This document shows, in pieces, positions 42,424-51,000 of a stretch of DNA of 64,000 nt (position 1 is its first letter; each line of letters opens with the position of its first letter). The stretch lies in assembly GCA_963665265.2 (NCBI GenBank), contig OY762224.2, positions 3,038,001-3,102,000 of the forward strand. The letters run 5' to 3'. Below the pieces are notes generated by a model. The model ran no database searches and was not told where the DNA came from. It was given only the letters and a program-made list of their open reading frames with translations. The DNA is from CAXXHQ01 sp963665265 (GTDB lineage Bacteria; Planctomycetota; Planctomycetia; Pirellulales; Thermoguttaceae). The translations under genes were made by a program, and so were the position numbers.

Positions 42424-43695
42424 ATGTATTACGCAATTTTATCGATTGCACTTGTCGCCCTCATCGTGTTAGCGGGCGTTCGCGCGGCATTCCGAGTTGC
42501 CGTGCGTCTGCGTCGCGTCGAAAATTTCGCCGGTTATATCTCAAATCTGTGGCGCAACGTCGTCGCTCCTGTTGTGCTTCTACTTGGCGTGGCGATCGGT
42601 TTTATTTGTTCGCTCGTCGCATGCGCTTTTTTCGCCAATATATTCGGCATTATTGTGTGGTTAGTATTCGTCAGTTTCGCGATCGACTTTTGGAGGCGCA
42701 AGCGGGCGAATCGAGCCGTCGCGTTCATGCAAACGCTAACGATCGCCGTTGAAAACGAAATGCCGCTCGGACCGACGATCGAAGCCTTCGCTCGGGAGTT
42801 CGGCGGCTATCACGCCCAACTCGCGGCAGAACGGGTTCGACAGGGACGCGGGTTGGCCGAAGTCATCGCCGAAGCGAAAAACATCGCTCCGTTCGGAGCC
42901 CCTTATATGATCCGCATAGGAGACGCCACGGACTCGATGTCGAAGGCGTTGCGAAGATTTCTCGACCGGAAAAACGAATGGTTCGCCTTGGTTACTTCGA
43001 TGTTCGTCGGCTTAAGCATCCTTTTGTTCGCCGTCGGAATCATGACTTTTACGATTATTAAAGTAATTCCCTCCTTCAAAAAAATCTCCGTCGATTTCGG
43101 CATGAAACTGCCTCTGCCGACGCAGATATTGATACAGCTTTCCGATTTACTTGCCCCGTCAATTATCCTGCTCGTCTTCGCTTTGTTCGCCTTTGCCGTA
43201 TTTTGTCTTTTACGCAATTGGGGAGCGCTTACGATCGAGATACCGGGCGAAGGGAAATGGCTTACCGGAGCTTCACGCAAAGCCGACGTGCTGGAGAGTC
43301 TAATCCTCGCCGCCGAAAATAATCGGCCGTTCGAGCGAGCGCTGGCCGTGCTCGGCAAATCCTATCCCTATGTGGGCATGCGACGCCGTCTTCAACAAGC
43401 TCAATTATTCATCGATCGCGGAGAATCGTGGATCGACGCCCTGCTAAAAAGCGGCGTGCTATCGCAGGCAGAGGCGGAGGCCGTTCGATCGGGCGAACGG
43501 ACCGGAAACCTCGCTTGGGTATTGGAATCGCTCGCCGAAAGGAATCGTCGCCTCATCGGGCGACGCGTAAAAAAACTTCGAGGCGTGCTGTTCTCCTCCT
43601 ATATAGTCGCAGGCGGTTTTATGGCGACTCTCGTCGCCACTTCCGTCTTTTCGTTCCTCGTAAAAATTATTGACGGATTGGTCGCCGGTTACTAA
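42424..43695 (+). CDS. GspF-like inner-membrane platform protein, third of three
   Basis: This 423-residue protein is the longest of the three. It adds an N-terminal region with two or three extra hydrophobic helices (1-95) before the T2SSF bundles (FMQTLTIAVENEMPLGPTIE near 101-120, and ESLILAAENNRPFERALAVL near 290-310). Hydrophobic helices lie near 195-220, 235-260 and 395-418. It probably forms the platform with the other two. Confidence 0.84.
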   Translation: MYYAILSIALVALIVLAGVRAAFRVAVRLRRVENFAGYISNLWRNVVAPVVLLLGVAIGFICSLVACAFFANIFGIIVWLVFVSFAIDFWRRKRANRAVAFMQTLTIAVENEMPLGPTIEAFAREFGGYHAQLAAERVRQGRGLAEVIAEAKNIAPFGAPYMIRIGDATDSMSKALRRFLDRKNEWFALVTSMFVGLSILLFAVGIMTFTIIKVIPSFKKISVDFGMKLPLPTQILIQLSDLLAPSIILLVFALFAFAVFCLLRNWGALTIEIPGEGKWLTGASRKADVLESLILAAENNRPFERALAVLGKSYPYVGMRRRLQQAQLFIDRGESWIDALLKSGVLSQAEAEAVRSGERTGNLAWVLESLAERNRRLIGRRVKKLRGVLFSSYIVAGGFMATLVATSVFSFLVKIIDGLVAGY

Positions 43696-43741
43696 GTCAA
43701 TTTCATCGTCTCGCTTCGAGGCGACGTTCAGGAAACAAAAT

Positions 43742-44257
43742 ATGAAACGCTTACCTCATGGTGTATCGATCGTCGAAACGATTGCGGCCGTCGCCGTTTT
43801 GGCGACCGTCTGCACGATTTCGCTCCAATATATGAGTGCGACCGCCGTACAGCGTCGTGAAATCGAACGCCGACATGCCGCGCTCCAGGAAGCGGAGAAT
43901 ATCTTGGAGCGACTGACGGCATTGCCTTGGGATAAACTCTCCTCGACTTCGGCGGAGAAAATTGAACTCTCGCCTGATTTGAGGAACGCTTTGCCCGGCG
44001 CCCAATTAAATGTCGAGGTCGTTCCAGGCGAAAGTGACGTGTCGGAAAAGAAAATCAGTTTAACGCTTTCTTGGAACGATCACGGAGGCAATTCGGTTAG
44101 TCCGGTTCGCTTGACGACTTGGAGATTTCGAGCCGCAAAGGCGGCGTCTAAGCCTGAAATGCCTGCCGACTCCAAACCGAAAATAGAACCGATTGAAAAG
44201 GACTCTCCCGCCGAAAAAAGATCGGCCCAGCGAAATTCGGAGGCGCTAAATGCTTAA
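43742..44257 (+). CDS. Minor pseudopilin-like protein (GspI/J type)
   Basis: This 171-residue protein has a type III prepilin leader (MKRLPHG) and a helix beginning VSIVETIAAVAVLATV, where G-V replaces the canonical G-F and glutamate +5 is kept. A small pilin head follows, then a ~40-residue polar tail rich in Lys, Pro, Glu and Ser. ATG 43742 is chosen because it starts the leader. Its end overlaps the next gene by eight bases. Confidence 0.82.
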   Translation: MKRLPHGVSIVETIAAVAVLATVCTISLQYMSATAVQRREIERRHAALQEAENILERLTALPWDKLSSTSAEKIELSPDLRNALPGAQLNVEVVPGESDVSEKKISLTLSWNDHGGNSVSPVRLTTWRFRAAKAASKPEMPADSKPKIEPIEKDSPAEKRSAQRNSEALNA

Positions 44258-44798
44258 CCTGACATTATCAAAACGGAATCTCCATCGCGGAATCTCACTT
44301 CTCGAAACACTCGTCGTGATCTCGGCGACGACGGTCATTTGCGGGGTCGCCGTGGCCCTTTTGGCCGTCGCCTTTCGAACAAACGACGTTAATCGGGAAC
44401 GTTATATATCTCAAAACGCCGTCGTTCGATTCGCCGAGCAATTTCGTCGCGACCTAAAATTCGCCGAATCGATCGACATTTCCTTCGACGGAAGCCGAAT
44501 CGACCTTCGCCGGACGGAGTTTTCCGAGATTGTGCGGACGATCTCTTACGTCGAACGTCACGGCTCCGTGACGCGAAACGAAACTTCGCCGAACGGGACA
44601 ATTAGCGACGACGACTTTCATTTCGGTAAGGCCATTACGGTCAAGTTTGACTCCGTTAAAACAGACGGCGGCGCGACGCTGGTCGGCGCGAAAATCACTT
44701 CCGAAGATTCTGCACGCGGTATGCCGACGACTTCGATCGTCGCCGCATTCGGAAAATTCGCCAAGCCGATAGAACTGATAAGCGAGACGAAACCATGA
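44250..44798 (+). CDS. Minor pseudopilin-like protein (GspH/J type)
   Basis: This 182-residue protein starts with a basic leader ending RG, then ISLLETLVVISATTVICGVAVALL, a pilin N-terminal helix with the conserved glutamate. The head domain contains FAEQFRRDLKFAESI, a pattern common in GspJ-like proteins. It overlaps the genes on both sides (8 and 4 bases), so the three minor subunits are made together. Confidence 0.83.
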   Translation: MLNLTLSKRNLHRGISLLETLVVISATTVICGVAVALLAVAFRTNDVNRERYISQNAVVRFAEQFRRDLKFAESIDISFDGSRIDLRRTEFSEIVRTISYVERHGSVTRNETSPNGTISDDDFHFGKAITVKFDSVKTDGGATLVGAKITSEDSARGMPTTSIVAAFGKFAKPIELISETKP

Positions 44799-45193
44799 AC
44801 AATTCCAAACGAAAACGAAGCGGCGTCGCAATGATCGTGGCCCTAGTTTGCGTGGTCGTCGTAGGAGCCTTGTGCGCCGCGGGCTTGGTATATGCGAGAA
44901 CTTCGCATCGCACGACGCAAGACGCTTTTTACCGCATTCAAGCCGACTGGATTGCGCAAGGCGGTATGGAAAAAGCGATCGTCGCTCTTGCGGAGAATCC
45001 TAAGTATCGCGGCGAACGGTGGATCGTCTCCATCGAAGAGCATGGCGAAAAGGAGCCGGGCGTCGCCGAAATCAAAGTCGTTCCCGAGGATAACTCAAAG
45101 CCTGGAGTCGTTCAGGTAACGGCGCAATTTCCCGCCGATTCGGAGCGCCGAGCAACGGTCGCCTATGAACGTCAAACGACGCTCGCGAATTAA
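44795..45193 (+). CDS. GspK/PilX-like minor subunit
   Basis: This 132-residue protein begins MNNSKRKRSGVAMIVALVCVVVVGALCA, a prepilin-like leader and helix without the usual glutamate, as in GspK and PilX, then a short head starting ARTSHRTTQDAFYRIQADWIAQGGMEKAI. It is much shorter than typical GspK (about 300). It starts with ATGA overlap on the preceding stop. Its role as pseudopilus tip is inferred from that type of sequence and its place in the operon. Confidence 0.72.
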   Translation: MNNSKRKRSGVAMIVALVCVVVVGALCAAGLVYARTSHRTTQDAFYRIQADWIAQGGMEKAIVALAENPKYRGERWIVSIEEHGEKEPGVAEIKVVPEDNSKPGVVQVTAQFPADSERRATVAYERQTTLAN

Positions 45194-45266
45194 TTGTTTT
45201 CGTTTTTTGCGCTATTTTCGTATGCCGAAGTTAAAAAACATTCAACGATTATAATGGAGTCTTGCC

Positions 45267-46250
45267 ATGTTCCTCAACAAAAAAGCCGCATTTACGTTGG
45301 TGGAATTGCTCGTCGTGATCGCCATCATCGGAATTCTGATTTCCTTGCTTCTGCCTGCGATACAAGCGGCGCGGGAATCGGCCCGCAGGATGGCCTGCAC
45401 GCACAATCTGATGAATCTCGGCGTCGCGTTGAACGAATACGAATCTGCCCAAGGCTCGTTGCCCTCGGGCGTAGAAGACGATAAAGGGCCGATCCGTAAC
45501 ATTGCCGCAGGAAAGCATTATAGTTGGATCACAAAGATTCTTCCGTATATCGAGGAGAAGCCTCTCTATCAGAAAATCGACTTCAAATCCGGCGTCTACG
45601 ACGCAAAGAACGCGCAAGTTCGCATGATTCCGCTGCGAATCGTAAGCTGCCCTAGTTCGCCGCACGATGAATACACCCGGAATGAGGAGGAGCGATTTTT
45701 CCGCAGCATGTACGCCGGTTGCACGGGAGGCGTCGAAACGCCGATTGATTCGAAAAACGACGGCGTTTTGTTCTTGAATAGTCATATCAAGCGTGAAGAC
45801 GTGACAGACGGCGTTTCGCATACTCTTTATGTGGGCGAAAAAATTTGCGATCTAAACGACCTTGGCTGGATGTCGGGAACTCGCGCCACGTTACGCAATA
45901 CGGATCATGCGAAGATCACGTTTGATCCGAACAGAACCCTCGAAATGGTTGCAAAAGTCTGGCCGAAACCTGACGCCGAGGTCTATGCCGATTCGGGCGA
46001 GGAAACGAAGACACCCGAGGCGCCTAAGCCCGACGAAACGAAGAAACCGGAGGTGAATTCGAAAACCGACCAAATGGATTTGTACGTCGGAGGATTCGGT
46101 TCCAGTCACCCTACCGTCTCGAACTTCCTGTTTGGCGACGGCAACGTCCAAGCGATCGTCCACAACATCGACGAAAAAGTATTCCAGATGCTTGGCAACC
46201 GAGCGGACGGCGCCGTTTCGGCCGACGATCCCACGCGAGCGCAACAGTAG
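45267..46250 (+). CDS. DUF1559 pseudopilin-like protein of the secretion operon
   Basis: This 327-residue protein has a prepilin helix FTLVELLVVIAIIGILISLL followed by LPAIQAARESARRMACTHN, the DUF1559 hallmark. The residue before the phenylalanine is alanine (KKAAF) rather than the near-universal glycine. A low-complexity Lys/Glu/Pro/Thr stretch lies near 240-265 and the C-terminus keeps SSHPTVSNFLFGDGNVQ, a form of the family's H-x-G...DG motif. It probably supplies the major fibre or substrate subunit for the machine encoded upstream. A terminator at 46263 ends the operon. Confidence 0.9.
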   Translation: MFLNKKAAFTLVELLVVIAIIGILISLLLPAIQAARESARRMACTHNLMNLGVALNEYESAQGSLPSGVEDDKGPIRNIAAGKHYSWITKILPYIEEKPLYQKIDFKSGVYDAKNAQVRMIPLRIVSCPSSPHDEYTRNEEERFFRSMYAGCTGGVETPIDSKNDGVLFLNSHIKREDVTDGVSHTLYVGEKICDLNDLGWMSGTRATLRNTDHAKITFDPNRTLEMVAKVWPKPDAEVYADSGEETKTPEAPKPDETKKPEVNSKTDQMDLYVGGFGSSHPTVSNFLFGDGNVQAIVHNIDEKVFQMLGNRADGAVSADDPTRAQQ

Positions 46251-46262
46251 ATTTGCAGCTTG

Positions 46263-46298
46263 AAAGCGGCGGTTTCTTCGCGGATTTCGCCGCTTTTT
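46263..46298 (+). terminator. Rho-independent terminator of the secretion operon
   Basis: AAAGCGGCG (46263-46271) pairs with CGCCGCTTT (46288-46296), then TT. It follows the DUF1559 stop by 12 bases. Confidence 0.82.
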
Positions 46299-46478
46299 CG
46301 TAGGGCTTGTTATTTTTCCGGGAACAATTAAACTTGGACGTACTTTCAGCCGTTATTCATTAGGCGTTTCCCCGCCTGGGGGTGGCGAACTTTGGAACTG
46401 GACTACTTGTCGTGTTCTAAAGTTCGGACAGATCTTGGGTGTGATATGAAACGCTAAGTTATTACGGTATTTCGACTT

Positions 46479-46568
<90 letters not shown>

Positions 46569-46575
46569 TCATTTC

Positions 46576-46611
46576 AAAGCCGTCAACGTAAAACCTTGAC
46601 GGCTTTGTTTT
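46576..46611 (+). terminator. Rho-independent terminator after tRNA-Ser
   Basis: AAAGCCGTCAA (46576-46586) pairs perfectly with TTGACGGCTTT (46596-46606), followed by GTTTTT. It ends the tRNA transcript nine bases after the gene. Confidence 0.88.
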
Positions 46612-46680
46612 TGCGCCGACAGTGTTTTTCGGCGTACCCGCTTTGCGCCGGACAGAGAATCCGATATTTACGGCAGAACC

Positions 46681-47352
46681 GTGAATCCGGGCTTTTCGAT
46701 CCCCTCGGAAGCGACGGCTGTCCATCGGATTGGCGACGCAGACGTAAGGGACTCGCCGCGGTTTGAGCAAATCTTGCAGGAATTTCGCGACTTCATCGGC
46801 GATCATGGCCCGATCGCCGGCTACAACACTAAGCGTTTTGACCTGCCGCTCTTAATCGAAGAATTCAAGCGGTGCGGCATTACGCTCGATTTGTCCAATC
46901 GGCCGGTCATCGACTCGTTCGAAATCTATAACAAAATGGATCCGCGAACGTTAACCGGCGCCGCCGTCCGCTATCTTGGTCAAGCGTTTGAGGGCGCTCA
47001 CTCGGCCGTCGATGACGTCTTGGCCGCCGCGGCCGTTTTGGACGCTCAAATCGCTCGGCACGCCGATTTACCTCGCAACGCGAGGGAGTTGGCCAAGATG
47101 TTCGCTTCGCCCGATTTGGCGGGCCGATTTCGCTTCGACAACGCCGGCCAAGTCGTTTTCAACTTCGGCAAGCATCGCGGGCGAACGCTGGACGAAGTCA
47201 CCTCGAAAGTCCCCGGCTACTTGATCTGGCTGCAAAATAACGAGGGAACGCACGACGACGTTCTCGCTTTGGTCCACGCGGCCTTGGATCGGGCGGCCGA
47301 CGATCTCGACGAATGGATCGACGCCTATAACTCGGGCCAACGGTTCAAATAG
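46681..47352 (+). CDS. N-terminally truncated DnaQ-like 3'-5' exonuclease (probable relic)
   Basis: The 223-residue frame matches the middle and end of DnaQ-like exonucleases. Near the start is NPGFSIPSEATAVHRI, which normally lies 35-45 residues after the first catalytic motif. The second motif (GYNTKRFDLPLL) and third (HSAVDD) are intact, and the C-terminus has a FGKHRGRTLDEV...PGYLIWL domain as in related proteins. The first motif (D-x-E) is missing; the codons upstream run back into a terminator and tRNA-Ser with no homology. Start would be GTG 46681 with no ribosome binding site. Without motif I it cannot be a normal exonuclease, so it is probably a pseudogene. Confidence 0.72.
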   Translation: MNPGFSIPSEATAVHRIGDADVRDSPRFEQILQEFRDFIGDHGPIAGYNTKRFDLPLLIEEFKRCGITLDLSNRPVIDSFEIYNKMDPRTLTGAAVRYLGQAFEGAHSAVDDVLAAAAVLDAQIARHADLPRNARELAKMFASPDLAGRFRFDNAGQVVFNFGKHRGRTLDEVTSKVPGYLIWLQNNEGTHDDVLALVHAALDRAADDLDEWIDAYNSGQRFK

Positions 47353-47680
47353 TCACGCCTCCGTGACCGCCGTCCGTCGTCAGTTTTTGGCGGCGGGCGG
47401 CGTTTTTCTTTCCCAACGGCAAACGCATTGCCGTCATTCTTACCATTACCGGAGCAATATCGATGTGTAATGCCGACTCGTATTTTTTTGAGACGGCCCC
47501 TCGGGCGATATCCGCAAAACAAAGACGGCTTGATCGCGCGATCTCGCGGGCTACCGGCGAACCAGCCGGCCGCATCGCCCGGCTGGGCTTTGTTCCCCTG
47601 ACTACCGGGCCTGCCGAACGGGAGCCGCATCGCAGAATTTTGCGGCACAATCTTAATTGAGAGTGGCGTTCAACTTATCC
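47353..47680. other. Possible small structured RNA or 3' region
   Basis: No clear gene is present in these 328 bases. A 65-codon frame at 47463 has no recognised domain. AACAAAG near 47517 can pair with CTTTGTT near 47588, enclosing CCAGCCGG (47562-47569) pairing with CCGGCTGG (47579-47586). Because a strong plus-strand terminator follows at 47681, some transcript ends here. This could be a small RNA or simply the trailer of the relic exonuclease. Confidence 0.3.
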
Positions 47681-47711
47681 GCCCGACGTCGTTTTGGCGT
47701 CGGGCTTTTTT
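47681..47711 (+). terminator. Strong Rho-independent terminator
   Basis: GCCCGACG (47681-47688) pairs with CGTCGGGC (47698-47705) and is followed by six T residues. The nearest plus-strand gene ends 328 bases earlier, which hints at an unrecognised transcript. Confidence 0.88.
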
Positions 47712-48048
47712 AGATATGGAAGATTGACAAAAATACTCCTAACAAAATGCCATACAGTAACTGGCTGTTAAATTAGATAAGTTTCTTCCCCTTGATTGCA
47801 AACCCAATAAATGATTTTTGTTAATTACGTCTATTCCGATAAGTCGTTTGGTTGAATTATCTATTTCGAACTGATAGACTGCCGAAGTTCGGCGGGTCGT
47901 GCGGGTGCGCTCGCAAGCGCAGGGGGCGAAGTGTTTCGGCACTTTAGCTAGGCGGTAGCTTCGGCGACTTTTCTGAACTTAACGTTTTACACACTGCGTC
48001 CATTCAACGGTCCAACCGTTTTAACCTTACTTCGTGGAGACACGGGCC
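47712..48048. other. Upstream region of the giant gene
   Basis: These 337 bases separate the terminator from the giant gene. A TTGACA hexamer is at 47724-47729 but no good -10 box lies at the right distance. The A/T-rich first half is followed by a G/C-rich structured segment (47881-47965, listed separately). GTGGAGA precedes the ATG at 48049. Confidence 0.5.
47881..47965 (+). promoter_or_regulatory. Candidate structured 5' leader of the giant gene
   Basis: GCCGAAG (47881-47887) pairs with CTTCGGC (47959-47965). Inside are three hairpins: TGCGCT/AGCGCA (47906-47921, loop CGCA), AAGTG/CACTT (47929-47944) and AGCT/AGCT (47946-47960), the last competing with the outer stem by two bases. This could be a regulatory leader. 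I match it to no known riboswitch class. Confidence 0.3.
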
Positions 48049-51000
48049 ATGTTGTCGTTCTTTCGTATGCGCGGAAATAAGCAGGATTCGAAGCAATCAT
48101 CTAAGAGGGCGGACCGACGACGATTAGACGGCCTTTTCTCCCGTAATCTTCGTATTGAGTCGCTCGAAGACCGACAACTGTTGAGCATCTCGCCGACGAT
48201 CGGCGCAGTTTCAGTAAATAAGGATTTGGCATTGTCCGGAGAGACCGTGGAAATCTCGGTCTCCGGCTTAGCGGACGCCGATTCGACGACTACCGGCGTT
48301 TGGGCGCAAATCTATGATGATACGAACAACAACGGCATCTATGATTCCGGCGACACGTCCCTTGGAGGCGGATTGGCTACGGAAGGCGCGTATTCGCTGA
48401 CCCACACCTTTACAAACACTTCCGGCGTTGGACAAACGCATACGATTCTTGCTTTCGCCGTCAGCCAAAATGAAAACGGCGCGTATGAGGAAGGGGACGC
48501 GATCTCCGCGAAGCTGACCGTTTTTCCGACGAGTTACACGGCCATTTCGGACCTAGATGGTCTGAAAGGTATTTCTAGCAATCTAAGCGGAAAGTATTAT
48601 CTTACTGGCGATATTGACGCTACGACCATTGGCGGCTTCACTTCGCTCGGTAATTTTTCCGGAGTCCTTGATGGAAACGGACACACGATTAGCAATCTGG
48701 ACGCTAGTTTGTTTAATAGCGTAAATGCCACGGGCGTCGTGAAAAACTTGGGGTTAATAAGCGTCGCCATCAATAGAGACGGTTCCGTTGGCGGCTTCGC
48801 CGTTTCCTCGGCCGGTACGATCTCAAACTGCTACGTCCAAGGATACATCGTCGGATACACGGAATCGGGACCGCCTACCGGTTTATTCGTCGCGTTGAAC
48901 AGCGGCGTCATTAGCGATTGCTACGCGGAAGGGAGCATCCGGGGGCGAGGCGTCATCGGCGGTTTCGTCGGAGAAAACGTCGGTGCGTTGGCCGTCATTT
49001 CAAATTGTCATGCCGCCGTCGAGATTTGCGTCAACAATTTTAACGGCAATTGGGTGACCGGCGATCAAATGGGCGGATTCGTCGGCATTAACTCCGGAGG
49101 GAGTTCCATCAAAGACTCCTATTCGACCGGTTCGGTGGATGGCGGATTTCATTCAGGAGGATTTGTCGGGCAGAATTCTTCCGCTTCAATTTCAGGTTGC
49201 TTCGCGACCGGAAATGCGGCGGGAAACCAAATCGCAGGCGGGTTCGTCGGTCAAAACGACGGAAGCGGATACGTGGTCGATTGTTACGCGACGGGAAACG
49301 CCTCCGGCGAATGGGACATAGGCGGATTCGTCGGCCTCGATGGCGGAGGAGCCATCGATAACTGTTTCGCCACCGGCCACGCAACGGCCAGTTTAGTTAA
49401 CAGCGGCGGATTTGTAGGAGAAATTGGTCCTGATGCGATGATTTCCGATTCTTTTAGCGTCGGAAGCGTGGACGCCGTTCTGGGTTACGGCGGCCTCTTC
49501 GCAGGAATGCGATACTATCCCTCGAACATTAAAAATTGCTATTACAGCTCCGAAGCGACGACGTCTATCGATTTTGATAACAATGGCGACGGAATTTCCT
49601 CCGCCTCGCTGCGTGAATTATATTCCTCCGACTCGGATATCTTCGACACTTGGTCCTCGGCCGTATGGTCGTTTAGCGATTACTCAACGCCGCTTCTCAT
49701 CAAGGCCAACGACGTGGCCGAGAACGCAGCGCCGATCGCTTTTAACTTGACCGCCGACAAAGACTGGGTCAAGCAAACGAGCGACGACTCCGTCGCCCTG
49801 ACGTTCTCCGGATTTGACGACAAGAGAATCGTTAAGGTTCTCTTTTACAATGACGCGAACGGCGACGGGGTGCCTGTGGCGAGCGAATTGCTCGGCACGG
49901 ACGCGGCCGGCTCCGACGGCTGGAAACTGAACGTTAAAGGGACGTCGTTCTCCACGACCGGCAGCCGTAAAATCTTGGCGGTCGCCGTGGACGAATCCGG
50001 CGCAATGAGTTCGATCGTTTCAACGAAACTGTCCGTTTTCAGCAGCGACTATACGGCCATTTCGACGGCGAATCAACTTCTCACTGTAACATCAGCGGGC
50101 CAATATTTTTTAACGTGCGATATCGATCTGGCAGCAGCCGGCATTACAAATTTCACTCCGATCGCTAACTTCGCAGGCGCGTTCGACGGTAACGGCCACG
50201 TGATAAAAAATCTAACAATCAGTCAAACGACCTCCGGCGTCGGATTATTCGCCGAAGTGGTTTCCGGCAGTGTCGTGAGGAACCTTGGCTTGACGAACGT
50301 GAGCGTTGTCGGCGGCTCGAAAACGGGCGGACTCGTCGGTCAATGCGACGCGGGTGCACAAATTATCAACTGCTACGTGACAGGAAGCATCTCGTCCACG
50401 TCCAATTACGTCGGCGGTTTGATCGGCTATAACTACGGAACGGTTTCAAAGTGTTACACGAGGGGGACGGTTACGACTTCGGCAAATTGGAGCGGCGGGC
50501 TTATCGGTTATTCGACGGGCACATCCGCAGTCGTCAGTCTGTCGTGTTCATCGGCAAGCGTTTCCGGCAGCTATTTCGTCGGCGGATTCATCGGCTCGAA
50601 CGCGGCCGCCGCTACCGTTACAAACTCCTACGCCACAGGCAATGTTAACGGCAACTTATATATTGGCGGATTTATTGGTTCGAGCGGACCGGGAACCGCC
50701 GGGACGATTACCGCCTGCTACGCCACGGGAACCGTTACCGGCACAGGAAACTCCGTAGGCGGATTCATCGGATATAGCTATAGCGGAACCATCACGTATT
50801 GCTTTGCGATCGGAAATGTGACGGGAACCGCCTCCTCGGCGTCCATCGGCGCCTTTATCGGTCTAAAAAGTACCGGCACGACTGTTTCCAATTGCGTGTA
50901 CAATTCCGCCGCCGTGATTACGAACCATGGTACGGGCGGAACCAGTACGATTACGGGGACTGCGGCAACCACGCTCGACGCGTTGGCGAGTCTGTCTGAT

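Noticed and set aside
47463..47660. 65-codon plus-strand frame
   Set aside because: No domain and no clear ribosome binding site; it lies in the possible structured RNA region.
47881..47965. Cyclic-di-GMP riboswitch before the giant gene
   Set aside because: I compared it with the GEMM-I core from memory (GCAC-AGGGCAAACC, GGTAGCGGGGTTACC) and the key conserved bases are not present.
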